Notes: generated by a model from the sequence alone, not told the origin. 59,898 bases of DNA from Spirosoma validum (GCF_014699035.1 NZ_JACXAA010000024.1:1-59898); one strand, 5' to 3'; shown: positions 49,947 through 59,055, counted from the first letter of the stretch. A program made the numbers and translations.

Positions 49947-49954
49947 TATATTTG
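49947..49954 (+). promoter_or_regulatory. Candidate -7 promoter element of the sigma-like gene
   Basis: TATATTTG matches TAnnTTTG exactly, 113 bases before the ATG at 50067, within a very AT-rich 215-base gap. A -33 element was not identified. Confidence 0.4.
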
Positions 49955-50066
49955 CTAATCCGTTAACTAAAACCTTTATCTTGATAAATAAAAATAACTT
50001 ATATATCTGTAGCTGGATGTAAATTCACTAGCGCTACTTAGTATTTCTTCATTTGTATTTACTGAG

Positions 50067-50516
50067 ATGTGGGCATTGAAACAAGCAAATAAACCATCTA
50101 TTTCTCAGGAAGCTCTCATCTTTATGGACAAAATCGCTCTATACGATCGGTACGGCTCGATAGCATATGGCATTATTTTACACGTAATCCCGGAACCGGA
50201 ATTGGCGCAGAAAGTGTTAGTCGATCTGTTTATGTCACCACAAATACAGGCCTGCACTGAAATACCTACTACAGGAGAAATTATTCGACTGGCAAGAGCC
50301 AAAGCGCTTGCTTCCAAGACAGTATCAAACAATTCGTCATTAGCCTCAACCGCACTTATAGCAACGAACGATACTACCGACCTGGCCAAACTCGTTTTTA
50401 ACTTATCTTTCTGTCAGGGTTGTTCTACAGACATAATTGCAGAAAAATTAAACCTATCTCCTACAAACGTATTGAAAGCGTTTTACACATATTTTAAGTA
50501 TCTTCGCTCCTCTTAA
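50067..50516 (+). CDS. Degenerate ECF sigma-factor-like protein
   Basis: 149 aa, shorter than the usual 170-190 of ECF sigma factors. The N-terminal stretch Ala-Leu-Tyr-Asp-Arg-Tyr-Gly-Ser ... Ala-Gln-Lys-Val-Leu-Val-Asp-Leu-Phe follows the region 2 pattern. The C-terminus (Phe-Cys-Gln-Gly-Cys-Ser-Thr-Asp-Ile-Ile-Ala-Glu-Lys-Leu-Asn-Leu-Ser) follows region 4 helix-turn-helix. The conserved acidic and aromatic residues that contact core polymerase and promoter DNA are largely replaced. It may be a regulator without sigma activity or a decaying gene. The next gene looks like an anti-sigma factor. Confidence 0.6.
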   Translation: MWALKQANKPSISQEALIFMDKIALYDRYGSIAYGIILHVIPEPELAQKVLVDLFMSPQIQACTEIPTTGEIIRLARAKALASKTVSNNSSLASTALIATNDTTDLAKLVFNLSFCQGCSTDIIAEKLNLSPTNVLKAFYTYFKYLRSS

Positions 50517-50527
50517 CTGTATAAGCC

Positions 50528-51025
50528 TTGAAGACCCATCATTATTTAACAAGCGGTATTCTGGAAGCGTATCTGTTAGGTGTGATCGCTGAAAAGGAGA
50601 AAGACGAATTAGAACGGGAGCTTGCTACCGATCCAGATCTGCTTGCCCAGTTAGATGAGCTTGAAGCGAATATGGAAGATTATTTCATCAGAAATTCAGT
50701 TACCCCACCACCAAGCGTCCGGGAAAAAATCGAATTACGTCTCAGCGAAACAGAAATCGAGAAATGGGAAGACGTAAACACGACGGAACCCAATCCAAAA
50801 GCAAAAAAATCGCAGTCGACCGAATCGCCATACGTACAGGTCGAAATTGACGATACGCACATCCGGGTCCATAAACTTTGGCGTACTGCGTTCATCGCTG
50901 TCTTTATCCTGTCGAAGGTATTTTTAATCCTTGGTCTTTATTATTATTTTAAGTCGAGCAGTCTGGAGCAGGAAGTTGATCGGCTCAAGGCGACCACGCA
51001 GTCAACTCACTCAGCGCCCCGCTGA
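50528..51025 (+). CDS. Anti-sigma-factor-like membrane protein
   Basis: 165 aa with a TTG start. The N-terminal cytoplasmic part (Ser-Gly-Ile-Leu-Glu-Ala-Tyr-Leu-Leu-Gly, then a Glu-rich helix and Pro-Pro-Ser-Val-Arg-Glu-Lys-Ile) has the RskA-like anti-sigma layout common in Bacteroidota. One transmembrane helix spans about 124-142, followed by a short periplasmic coiled-coil tail. The large C-terminal sensor domain of RskA proteins is missing. It is encoded 11 bases after the sigma-like gene and probably binds its product. Confidence 0.7.
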   Translation: MKTHHYLTSGILEAYLLGVIAEKEKDELERELATDPDLLAQLDELEANMEDYFIRNSVTPPPSVREKIELRLSETEIEKWEDVNTTEPNPKAKKSQSTESPYVQVEIDDTHIRVHKLWRTAFIAVFILSKVFLILGLYYYFKSSSLEQEVDRLKATTQSTHSAPR

Positions 51026-51112
51026 TTCTCTGCATAAAGTCTATTTAGGTTTATTTACCTGATCATAATTTGATCGGACTGGATCATCTACGTCATAACT
51101 CACCCTTTCTTA

Positions 51113-52138
51113 ATGAAACGCGCTGTATTCAGCCTCGCTATCGGCCTGGCTTTTGTTCTTTCGTCATTAGCACAATGGCAACCGCAGTCCGTTGGTACTG
51201 ACGCCAGCTTTCGAGCCGTGAGTGTTGTTAATGCCGACGTAGTCTGGATTGGCGGCACGAAAGGTACGTTTCTCCGAACGACCAATGGCGGTAAAACCTG
51301 GCAAACGGGTACTGTACCTGATGCGCAAGCCTGCGATTTTCGTGATGTACAGGCCATAGACGCACAAACGGCCTATCTCATGAGTGCCGGACCTGCCGAA
51401 AAAGGATTGGCCCGACTATACAAAACGACAAACGGCGGGCAAACCTGGTCGTTGCAGTATCAGACCCAGAAAGCAGGTGTATTTTTTGACAGCATGGACT
51501 TCTGGGACAAACAACACGGTATTGTCGTTAGTGACCCGGTAGATGGAAAATGGTTCGTCCTGACTACCGACAACGGCGGTGAAAGCTGGCAACCTATTTC
51601 GCCAGCCGTACTTCCTCCAATGGAATCGAATGAAGGGGCTTTTGCCGCCAGCGGAACCAGTCTTGTTGTACAGGGAAAACGGAATGTCTGGATTGCCTCA
51701 GGAATGGCTAAATTCGGTCGCGTTTTCCGCTCCACCGATCGGGGGCAAACCTGGTCGGTTACCAACACGCCACTTCCCGGTGGCGAAACGACTGGGTTGT
51801 TCGGTATGCACTTCTTCAGTGAAAAAAACGGCATGGTCGTCGGGGGAAATTACAAACAGGAACAGCAGGCGGGTCCGAACGTAGCGATTACCCATGATGG
51901 TGGCCAAACCTGGCAACTCACCGCTCAAACCGACCCTCCCGGCCTGAAAGAAGCGATCGTTCTGCTACCCGGCGACCGCGTGTTAACGGTTGGTCCCTCG
52001 GGAACCAGCATTTCGGCTGATCAGGGGCAAACCTGGCAGAGGCTTGATACAGAGGGCTTTCACTCGGTTGCCTGTGCGAAAGGTACTTGCTATGCGGTAG
52101 GAGCAAAAGGGAAAGTAGCCATGCAGCGATTCAAATAG
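51113..52138 (+). CDS. Secreted Ycf48/BNR-repeat beta-propeller protein
   Basis: 341 aa with a signal peptide (about 1-21, ending Leu-Ala-Gln). At least six repeats with the Asx-Gly-Gly-x-Thr-Trp or Asp-x-Gly-x-x-Trp Asp-box signature are spaced 40-60 residues apart, forming a beta-propeller of the Ycf48/photosystem-assembly-like or sialidase-like type. Catalytic sialidase residues are not evident, so a binding role at the cell surface or in the periplasm is likely. Confidence 0.88.
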   Translation: MKRAVFSLAIGLAFVLSSLAQWQPQSVGTDASFRAVSVVNADVVWIGGTKGTFLRTTNGGKTWQTGTVPDAQACDFRDVQAIDAQTAYLMSAGPAEKGLARLYKTTNGGQTWSLQYQTQKAGVFFDSMDFWDKQHGIVVSDPVDGKWFVLTTDNGGESWQPISPAVLPPMESNEGAFAASGTSLVVQGKRNVWIASGMAKFGRVFRSTDRGQTWSVTNTPLPGGETTGLFGMHFFSEKNGMVVGGNYKQEQQAGPNVAITHDGGQTWQLTAQTDPPGLKEAIVLLPGDRVLTVGPSGTSISADQGQTWQRLDTEGFHSVACAKGTCYAVGAKGKVAMQRFK

Positions 52139-52228
52139 TACAAGCAACGTAGCCAGACTACTTACCAGTACCTTACTGCTCATTATTAACAGGACATTCT
52201 TTTTGCCCTTAACCAACAGCAGGAGTTT

Positions 52229-53365
52229 ATGCGTAAACTTGTGCCGTATATGAAGATACTCTACGATCATCAGGCTTTTGCGGCATCGCGGTTTGGAGGG
52301 GTAGCCCGGTATTTTTACAATTTAATGACAGCGCTTCACCAAAAAGGCGTCGATGTCAGGCTGTCAATCCGGTACTCCAACAATTATTATTTACTCAACA
52401 ATAATCAATTCCAGGCGCAGCCGTTCCGGTACTTTTTGGGTTACATGAAAACCAGCATCCTGATTTCGCAGATCAACCGGACGTGGAGCTGTCTTCAGGT
52501 AGTAAGACGAAATTACGATCTGTTTCATCCAACCTTTTTCCATCCTTATTTTTTGTGGTTCATTGGCGATAAGCCCTACGTAGTAACTTACCACGACGTA
52601 ATTAAAGAGAAATTTGGGGATCGGTTCGGGCATGTTGATAACGAGCCCAAACGGAAAAAACAGAAAATATTAGACCGGGCGGCTCATATCATTGCGGTAT
52701 CAGAAAATACAAAGAATGATTTGATCGATATTTTTCAAATCGATCCGGTAAGAATTACGGTCATTCATCACGCTACGAATTTCCTGGAATTATCAGTACC
52801 TGATACGTTCCAGATTCAGACTCCCAATACGTATTTGCTCTATGTGGGCTATAGAAACAGCTATAAGAATTTCAACCCTTTTCTTAGCGCTATTGCTTCT
52901 GTTTTAAAGAAATACGACCACATTCAATTGGTCTGCGCTGGCGGTGGATCATTTACTGCGGAAGAAATTCAACTTATTGAAAAACTAGGATTAACCGATC
53001 AGGTATTTCATTATTCCGCCGATGACTTCACCTTGTATCGCTTGTATCAACACGCCCTGGCTTTTGTTTATCCGTCACTTTACGAAGGCTTCGGCATGCC
53101 TATTCTGGAAGCCTTTGCCACGGGCTGCCCGGTAGTGCTGAGTAATACGTCGTGCTTCCCAGAAGTAGCCCAGGATGCAGCCCTTTATTTTGATCCTGAG
53201 TCCGAAACGTCGGTTCGGGAACAGATCGAAACAATAATTCTGGATGAACAACTGCGCCAATTGCTACGCAAGAAAGGTTACGAGCGGCAATTGGCGTTCT
53301 CGTCTGAAAAAATGGTAAACCAAACGCTACAAGTCTACCAGCGTGCCATCGCGCAAGCATCGTGA
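52229..53365 (+). CDS. Family 4 glycosyltransferase
   Basis: 378 aa, GT-B fold. The N-terminal acceptor domain begins Phe-Gly-Gly-Val-Ala-Arg-Tyr, and the donor domain carries Glu-Gly-Phe-Gly-Met-Pro-Ile-Leu-Glu (the E-x7-E motif). An AGGAG at 52221-52225 sits only three bases before the ATG. A second in-frame ATG at 52250 is possible. It overlaps the next glycosyltransferase gene by 4 bases, so the two are coupled and probably build one glycan. Confidence 0.93.
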   Translation: MRKLVPYMKILYDHQAFAASRFGGVARYFYNLMTALHQKGVDVRLSIRYSNNYYLLNNNQFQAQPFRYFLGYMKTSILISQINRTWSCLQVVRRNYDLFHPTFFHPYFLWFIGDKPYVVTYHDVIKEKFGDRFGHVDNEPKRKKQKILDRAAHIIAVSENTKNDLIDIFQIDPVRITVIHHATNFLELSVPDTFQIQTPNTYLLYVGYRNSYKNFNPFLSAIASVLKKYDHIQLVCAGGGSFTAEEIQLIEKLGLTDQVFHYSADDFTLYRLYQHALAFVYPSLYEGFGMPILEAFATGCPVVLSNTSCFPEVAQDAALYFDPESETSVREQIETIILDEQLRQLLRKKGYERQLAFSSEKMVNQTLQVYQRAIAQAS

Positions 53366-54537
53366 GAAAAATTCTGCTTTTTGATACAATCATTGATGGC
53401 CACCATGCTGATTATCTGTGCCATCTCGTCAATTACTGGCTTCACACGAAACCTGAGGGCGAATTAATCGTGGTCGCTCAGGCGTCGTTTGAGCCTATGT
53501 TTCACCAGTTACTGGAAAGTGTTCCATCGGTGGATACCGTTCGATTCGTTCCGATTTCGCAGCAGGAGATTGACGATACGCACAAAGGATCACTTCTGGG
53601 ACGCCCGTTTAGGGAGTGGAATCTACACCTGGCCTACAGTCGGAAATACAAGGCAACGCATGTTTTGCTGATGTATTTCGATATTTTTCAGTTAGGCTTT
53701 TGGTTAGGCAAAAAGGCCCCTTGTGCTGTTTCAGGCATTTATTTTCGGCCCGATTTTCACTACACAACTTCATCCGGCCTAAAAGCTCGTTTGAATGTAT
53801 TACGTAAAAAAACAACGCTGCGTGGGGTTCTTCGAAAAAGTATGCTGCTAAATCTGTTCTGCCTGGATCATTCTGCCGTTACGCTGGTACGCGAAATGAA
53901 TCCGCGCGTGAACGTAGTGCCTCTCCCCGACCCCGTAAAATCGTATGTAATTACGTCGGCGGAACGCGAAAAGCTTCGCGACGAATTGCAGCTTGATCCG
54001 AATCGGCGGGTTTTTATCCTGTTCGGTCATTTAGATCAGCGTAAAGGTATCGAGCCTTTTCTGGAAGCCATCAACCAGTTGGCTCCGGAATTGCAACAAA
54101 AACTTTGCTTTTTGCTGGTAGGAGCTATCAGCCCTGATTATCAAGCACAAATAGAACAGAAGATTTCTCAGGCTAGCCCGAACCTTCAGATTGTTGGGGT
54201 TTTTAAAGAAGTCAAAGGAAGAGAAATTCAGGTCCATTTTGAGCTTGCTGATTACGTATTGACCCTTTATCAACGCCACGTCGGCATGGCTTCCGTTATC
54301 ATCCGGGCGGCTGTATCAGATAAACCTTTGGTATCGTCCGATTATGGCTATATGGGCCATTTGGTACAAACTGAGCAATTTGGGAACGTAACGGATTCAG
54401 CCTCGCCAGCAGCTATCTGTCAACTCCTCGAACAGATACTCGTTAGCGGAATTTCTTATTCGAAAGCGAAGCTCAGAAAGTTAGCGGAGCAGAATTCGGA
54501 CGTATCGTTTGCCAAAACGATTTTTGACCGTCTTTAG
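53362..54537 (+). CDS. Second glycosyltransferase, GT4-like
   Basis: 391 aa with a GTG start that overlaps the previous TGA (GTGA at 53362-53365). The GT-B donor domain has Leu-Phe-Gly-His-Leu-Asp-Gln-Arg-Lys-Gly and a later Ile-Ile-Arg-Ala-Ala segment in place of a strong E-x7-E motif, so it is a diverged member. Translational coupling suggests that it acts after the upstream transferase. No polymerase or flippase gene is adjacent. Confidence 0.85.
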   Translation: MRKILLFDTIIDGHHADYLCHLVNYWLHTKPEGELIVVAQASFEPMFHQLLESVPSVDTVRFVPISQQEIDDTHKGSLLGRPFREWNLHLAYSRKYKATHVLLMYFDIFQLGFWLGKKAPCAVSGIYFRPDFHYTTSSGLKARLNVLRKKTTLRGVLRKSMLLNLFCLDHSAVTLVREMNPRVNVVPLPDPVKSYVITSAEREKLRDELQLDPNRRVFILFGHLDQRKGIEPFLEAINQLAPELQQKLCFLLVGAISPDYQAQIEQKISQASPNLQIVGVFKEVKGREIQVHFELADYVLTLYQRHVGMASVIIRAAVSDKPLVSSDYGYMGHLVQTEQFGNVTDSASPAAICQLLEQILVSGISYSKAKLRKLAEQNSDVSFAKTIFDRL

Positions 54538-54580
54538 TGGCAACCGAACCAGGCCAGCGACTGTCCTCAACGAAAGTAGG

Positions 54581-55459
54581 TTACTGTTTCATACCGTACT
54601 CATACGTAAAGCGACTCACGTAGTTCTGAGCACTCTTCCCATCGGTATAAGTGGCTGTTTTGCGACTCAGCTGACCGTCGCTGTTGTGTTCATACATGTA
54701 CGTCGTCGTACCCGGCGTAAAAGGCATCCGTACTGAAGAAGAATACCCTCCTGACGTACTGATCACGTACCAACCATTGCTGTAGCGTCTGGGCTTATTC
54801 TTGTCGTCTGAAATAGCAACTAACTTAACCATCATCCCTTTGTCATCGTAGGTGTAAGTCGTTTTGTTAGTGTGCAGATACGTAGCGGGAGCTTTAGTTA
54901 ACATTGTACTCCCGACTGGAATATCATGCGTGATGAATACCGAATCCGTTTCTGAGGCAACCCTATTTTGCGAATCGTAGGTAAAGGTCCGTTTTGTGAG
55001 CCACAGGGGAGAGCTAAATGCGTACTGCCCACCATCCACTTGGAAGAAATAATCTTTATGCACCTGCATGGCCAGTTGGTTTGCTGCATAAATCAATGAG
55101 TCAGCATCGTAAGTAAGCCAGACATTTGCTGTGAAGAAATATCTTTTTACCGATATTTCCTGATTCTGCATATTATAACTATGAATCCGACACTGATCAG
55201 CGTATACTTGAGATAGATCTTTGGACTCGTATAAATCGACAATACGTCCAGGTGCGAATGGCTGTTTCCGCTCTTCGCGCTCTAATCGATTCGTTTGATC
55301 ATAATGATACGTGATCGTTAAGCTATCGTCAGGCGTATACCGGGATTCCGTCATCGTTTTCAGGAAAAATGTCGGTTCAGCAGGCGTCATCGGTTCTTTA
55401 CAACCCAGCCAGAGTACGGTAAGACTGATTAATCCACAGCGAAACAATAATGTATTCAT
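54581..55459 (-). CDS. Lipoprotein with YD-like repeats
   Basis: 292 aa. A signal sequence ends in Leu-Trp-Leu-Gly-Cys20, suggesting lipid attachment. The mature part contains several Tyr-Asp or Tyr-x-Tyr motifs spaced 20-40 residues apart (Tyr-His-Tyr-Asp, Phe-Thr-Tyr-Asp-Ser-Gln-Asn-Arg, Tyr-Thr-Tyr-Asp-Asp-Lys-Gly), similar to RHS/YD repeats and DUF4595-type proteins. It is probably a surface or periplasmic beta-rich protein of unknown role. Confidence 0.75.
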   Translation of the reverse strand: MNTLLFRCGLISLTVLWLGCKEPMTPAEPTFFLKTMTESRYTPDDSLTITYHYDQTNRLEREERKQPFAPGRIVDLYESKDLSQVYADQCRIHSYNMQNQEISVKRYFFTANVWLTYDADSLIYAANQLAMQVHKDYFFQVDGGQYAFSSPLWLTKRTFTYDSQNRVASETDSVFITHDIPVGSTMLTKAPATYLHTNKTTYTYDDKGMMVKLVAISDDKNKPRRYSNGWYVISTSGGYSSSVRMPFTPGTTTYMYEHNSDGQLSRKTATYTDGKSAQNYVSRFTYEYGMKQ

Positions 55460-55667
55460 GGCGAATCGATTAGCTTATAACATCTGCACTCAATACAAAG
55501 AGTTCGGTTTATGAATTATGGTTGTAAATGTGCCTGTTCACTCTCTGAATTCATTAGGAAAGTTAAGCGTTTTAACTAACTTTTGTCCATCAGCTACGTA
55601 CGTATTACAATCCCTACCCCTTTTCCATCGTTATTGAGCCGTGTTGAACGATTAACCCCATTCGGTT

Positions 55668-56711
55668 ATGCCTGTGAGAGCGGCTTTATCCCTCCCTATT
55701 CTCTTCGTAACTGCGGCTATAATTAACCCGCTATTTGCGCAAATTCCGGCTAGTCCCGGTTCATTTATTTGTAACTACACGGGCGGCAAGGTCAGCTCAG
55801 AAGTTGTCTGCTCGCCTACGACAAAGTCCAACGGTCATGCTGAAAAAGTTGTTGACCGCATTTTAAAGCCAATCGGGTTGATGCGTAATTTCAAAGTCAT
55901 TGAGTGCTCTAATACGGACAACTGCTTCGCTACGGTTCTGAAAGGCCAACGATTCATTGTCTACGACGGCGCTTTCATGGCGCAGATTGAAGAAGAAACC
56001 GAAACAGACTGGTCAGCGATCAGCATTATGGCCCACGAAATTGGACACCATTTGCAGGGCCATACGATCGACGGGCGGGGTGGTCAGCCACAAAAGGAAA
56101 TCGAAGCGGATAAGTTTTCAGGGTTCGTGTTGCACCAACTAGGCGCATCTTTGGAAGAATCTATGATCGCCGTACGCGCTCTTGGCGATGAGCATGCTAC
56201 GTCGACTCACCCCGCCAAACCTGCCCGTCTTGATGCCATTCGTAAGGGCTGGCTGGAAGCAGAAGCTATGTATCCTAAAAGCCGAACCTTGGTGAAAACG
56301 CCCACTGCGATGGCCCCAAAGCCGGTTGTGAGTACTAGTAATCCTGTGGCAGCATCGCGTTCGGTCATTGCTCCTAAGGCACCCGTTCGGGCCAGCGTAG
56401 GTTGCGTTTCAGGAGACTGTGAAGATGGAACGGGTTCATTTATCTATCCAACAGGCGAACGCTACACCGGTGAATTTGAAGAGGGCGATAAGCATGGCGA
56501 GGGCACCGAATACTACGCCGATGGTAAAATAAAGTACAAAGGAAATTTCCGTGATAACTTACGCTGGGACTACGGAATTTATTTTTACCGGAATGGTGAT
56601 AAGTATGCCGGATGGTTTCAGAAAAACGTACCAAACGGTAAAGGAACGTACTATTTCTCCGATGGAGAGCGCTTAGTTAGTACATTCAAAAATGGCCAAC
56701 CCATTCAATAG
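55668..56711 (+). CDS. M48-like metalloprotease fused to MORN repeats
   Basis: 347 aa with a signal peptide (about 1-25, ending Phe-Ala-Gln). The protease part has His123-Glu-Ile-Gly-His127 and Glu144-x-x-Ala-Asp148, the zinc ligands of M48 peptidases. After a Pro/Ala/Val linker (about 205-240), the C-terminal 100 residues hold four or so MORN-type repeats (Tyr-x-Gly-x-Phe-x-x-Gly). MORN repeats bind lipids or mediate contacts in other proteins. The combination suggests a protease tethered to the envelope. Confidence 0.88.
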   Translation: MPVRAALSLPILFVTAAIINPLFAQIPASPGSFICNYTGGKVSSEVVCSPTTKSNGHAEKVVDRILKPIGLMRNFKVIECSNTDNCFATVLKGQRFIVYDGAFMAQIEEETETDWSAISIMAHEIGHHLQGHTIDGRGGQPQKEIEADKFSGFVLHQLGASLEESMIAVRALGDEHATSTHPAKPARLDAIRKGWLEAEAMYPKSRTLVKTPTAMAPKPVVSTSNPVAASRSVIAPKAPVRASVGCVSGDCEDGTGSFIYPTGERYTGEFEEGDKHGEGTEYYADGKIKYKGNFRDNLRWDYGIYFYRNGDKYAGWFQKNVPNGKGTYYFSDGERLVSTFKNGQPIQ

Positions 56712-56721
56712 GTCGTCAACA

Positions 56722-56757
56722 CTGCTTAGGAAATTCTTTCGAAACTTTCCTAAGCAG
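56722..56757. terminator. Hairpin between convergent genes
   Basis: A perfect 12-bp stem (CTGCTTAGGAAA with TTTCCTAAGCAG, 12-base loop containing TTTCGAAA). T-tracts are poor on both sides, so termination strength is uncertain. It lies between the M48-MORN gene and the coiled-coil gene. Confidence 0.65.
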
Positions 56758-56780
56758 CGTTAACCCTTCAACCAGCAATT

Positions 56781-57116
56781 TTACGTCAGGCGGGTCTGAA
56801 TAAGCGTAACAATCTGATCGAACCGCTGATCTATTTTCTGAAATCCCTTCTGCATTTCTTTCCTCAGGCTGTCAATTTGCTGCTGTTGCTTCTCAAATCG
56901 ATGATCGATTTGTTGTTGTTGCTCATCAAAACGCTGGTTTACGTTGATTGTCAATTCAACTAAGCCAGTAGCAATTGTGCTGACATTCTTTTCAATACCG
57001 GGTATTTTGGATACCTCGTGGATAATCTGGCCATTGCCCTCGATTGAGCGATTAACCTTTTGCACTACCTCAGCGACTACAGACTCGAATTGATTTAGGC
57101 CTTTATCTGGTGTCAT
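56781..57116 (-). CDS. Small coiled-coil protein
   Basis: 111 aa, no signal or membrane segment. Residues about 57-111 form a coiled coil with two copies of an Arg-Phe-Glu/Asp-Gln-Gln-Gln-Gln-Ile-Asp unit and heptad spacing. No family is recognised. It is followed on the same strand (48 bases downstream of the aminotransferase stop) by nothing else. Function unknown. Confidence 0.6.
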   Translation of the reverse strand: MTPDKGLNQFESVVAEVVQKVNRSIEGNGQIIHEVSKIPGIEKNVSTIATGLVELTINVNQRFDEQQQQIDHRFEKQQQQIDSLRKEMQKGFQKIDQRFDQIVTLIQTRLT

Positions 57117-57164
57117 GCGAGCGAATGTAGTCAGGTTTTCTTTTTTCTATACTTGTAGCCTTTC

Positions 57165-58418
57165 TCAAAAAGCCAGCATTGTCTTTTCAATTATATCACA
57201 AGCTTCATGCATTTGATCTTCGTTGATAACGAGTGGAGGAGCAAATCGAATTTTATCGCCATGCGTTGGTTTAGTCAGCAGACCGTTATCCTTTAGTTTG
57301 AGACAAATTTCCCAAGCGGTTTCTTCGCCAAGATCAGGTCGTTCGGCAATAACAATGGCGTTAAGTAATCCTTTACCACGTACCGATTTAACCAAGTCGG
57401 TTTTCTGACTCAGAGTCGTCATACGCGCCCGGAAAATTTCGCCCATTGCCGTTGCGTTTTCGGCCAGTTTCTCGTCTTCAACGACTTGCAAGGCTTCCAT
57501 CGTTACGGCACAGGCCAGCGGATTACCGCCATACGTAGACCCATGCTCACCAGGCTTGATCGTCAGCATCACCTCATCCGATGTCAGGACGGCTGATACG
57601 GGCATGGTACCTCCGGAAAGAGCTTTACCAAGTACAAGAAGATCCGGTTTTACGTTTTCATGGTCGCAGGCGATGCGCTTACCTGTTCGCCCGATTCCCG
57701 TCTGTACTTCGTCGGCTATGAACAGTATATTGTATTTAGTGCAGAGTTCCCGAACACCGCGCAAGTAACCTTCGTCAGGAACAACCACACCCGCTTCCCC
57801 CTGAATAGGCTCAATCATGAATCCGGCAATGTTTGGTTCGCGCTTAAACGTATCTTCCAGTGCATTGAGGTCGTTGTACGGAATGATAATATACCCTGGC
57901 AGTAACGGGCCAAAATCGTTTGTACTACTCGGGTCCGTCGATGAGGAAATGGCGGCCAGCGTCCGGCCCCAGAAATTACCAGCCGCATAGACGGTTTTAG
58001 CCTGATTTTGTGGAATTCCCTTCACTTTGTAAGCCCATTTTCGAGTCAGCTTGAGCGCAGTTTCACCCCCTTCTGCTCCGGAATTCATTAATAAGACTTT
58101 GTCGTAGCCGAAGTAATCGCACAGGTACTTTTCGCAAATGCCGGTCTTATCATTGTAAAACGCTCGTGATGTCAGAGTCAGTTGCTGCGCCTGCCGAATC
58201 ATAGCATTGATGATACGTGGATGGCAATGCCCCTGACTAACAGCGCTGTATGCCGATAGGAAATCAAAATAGCGCTTCTCCTCCACATCCCAGACGAATA
58301 CACCCTCGCCCCGCGACAATACCACTGGAACAGGGTGATAATTATGAGCACCGTAATGCCATTCCAACTGCATAGCTTTATCAGCTGGTGAAGTAGGTGT
58401 TGTTGGTTCGAGTATCAT
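57165..58418 (-). CDS. rocD: Ornithine--oxo-acid aminotransferase
   Basis: 417 aa, class III PLP enzyme converting ornithine and 2-oxoglutarate to glutamate semialdehyde and glutamate. The PLP lysine is in Leu-Gly-Lys-Ala-Leu-Ser-Gly-Gly, preceded by Asp-Glu-Val-Gln-Thr-Gly-Ile-Gly-Arg-Thr-Gly. The N-terminal Tyr-Gly-Ala-His-Asn-Tyr-His-Pro segment is typical of ornithine aminotransferase rather than acetylornithine aminotransferase. No other arginine or proline genes are adjacent. Confidence 0.93.
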   Translation of the reverse strand: MILEPTTPTSPADKAMQLEWHYGAHNYHPVPVVLSRGEGVFVWDVEEKRYFDFLSAYSAVSQGHCHPRIINAMIRQAQQLTLTSRAFYNDKTGICEKYLCDYFGYDKVLLMNSGAEGGETALKLTRKWAYKVKGIPQNQAKTVYAAGNFWGRTLAAISSSTDPSSTNDFGPLLPGYIIIPYNDLNALEDTFKREPNIAGFMIEPIQGEAGVVVPDEGYLRGVRELCTKYNILFIADEVQTGIGRTGKRIACDHENVKPDLLVLGKALSGGTMPVSAVLTSDEVMLTIKPGEHGSTYGGNPLACAVTMEALQVVEDEKLAENATAMGEIFRARMTTLSQKTDLVKSVRGKGLLNAIVIAERPDLGEETAWEICLKLKDNGLLTKPTHGDKIRFAPPLVINEDQMHEACDIIEKTMLAF

Positions 58419-58532
58419 AGCGAAAAGTGGTTAAAGTAACTACATTGATGAAGGCCAATCGTTTTTGCAACTAACCTGCCGAATAGTCCGTTTTCTCAAA
58501 AATACATTTTCTTTCAGAGACGCCCAAAACCA

Positions 58533-58703
58533 ATGCCGTCGCAACCTATAAAGAAAAAAGTCCCTGATTTAGCCCCAGAAGATTATTATTTAACGCCTGA
58601 AGGATACATCGTTTTTACGGCTGTTTATCACCTTAAACGAGGCTATTGCTGCCAAAATGGATGCCGGCACTGTCCGTATGGTTTCAAAAAAAAGAGAGAA
58701 TGA
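58533..58703 (+). CDS. DUF5522 Cys-rich mini-protein
   Basis: 56 aa. The C-terminal core Tyr-His-Leu-Lys-Arg-Gly-Tyr-Cys-Cys-Gln-Asn-Gly-Cys-Arg-His-Cys-Pro-Tyr-Gly is the signature of DUF5522 (PF17653). Four cysteines (CC-x3-C-x2-C) could bind a metal or an iron-sulfur cluster. The gene is too short for common length cut-offs. It lies 60 bases before rpmB on the same strand and is probably co-transcribed with it. Confidence 0.85.
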   Translation: MPSQPIKKKVPDLAPEDYYLTPEGYIVFTAVYHLKRGYCCQNGCRHCPYGFKKKRE

Positions 58704-58763
58704 GTTGCAGATTATGAATTATTTAGCGAATTTTGCGCCCTCATACGGAAAACGAGTACGGTA

Positions 58764-59003
58764 ATGTCCAGAGTTTGTCAGATCACAGGAAAGCGCACAC
58801 GCACGGGAAACAACGTTTCTCACGCTAACAATAAGACTAAGCGTAAATTCTTCCCGAACCTGCAGAAGAAGCGGTTCTTCGTTGAATCAACGGGCGAATG
58901 GGTTACGCTGCGAGTAGCTACGTCAGCCATCAAGACCATCAACAAAAATGGTCTGGAAGCAACGATTCGTAAGGCTGCCCAGCGGGGTACGCTGTCAGTA
59001 TAG
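58764..59003 (+). CDS. rpmB: 50S ribosomal protein L28
   Basis: 79 aa, basic. The N-terminus Ser-Arg-Val-Cys-Gln-Ile-Thr-Gly-Lys-Arg and the following Asn-Asn-Val-Ser-His-Ala are diagnostic of bacterial L28 of the Bacteroidota type. In many relatives rpmG (L33) follows directly. Here a terminator follows and rpmG is absent from the window. Confidence 0.97.
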   Translation: MSRVCQITGKRTRTGNNVSHANNKTKRKFFPNLQKKRFFVESTGEWVTLRVATSAIKTINKNGLEATIRKAAQRGTLSV

Positions 59004-59025
59004 TTTTTATACGATTTATAGCGCT

Positions 59026-59055
59026 AAGCCTCTTCCGATCAGGAGGAGGCTTTTT
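59026..59055 (+). terminator. Intrinsic terminator of rpmB
   Basis: An 11-bp stem with one T-G pair (59026-59036 with 59042-59052), a 5-base loop and a T5 tract. It ends the DUF5522-rpmB transcript. Confidence 0.9.
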
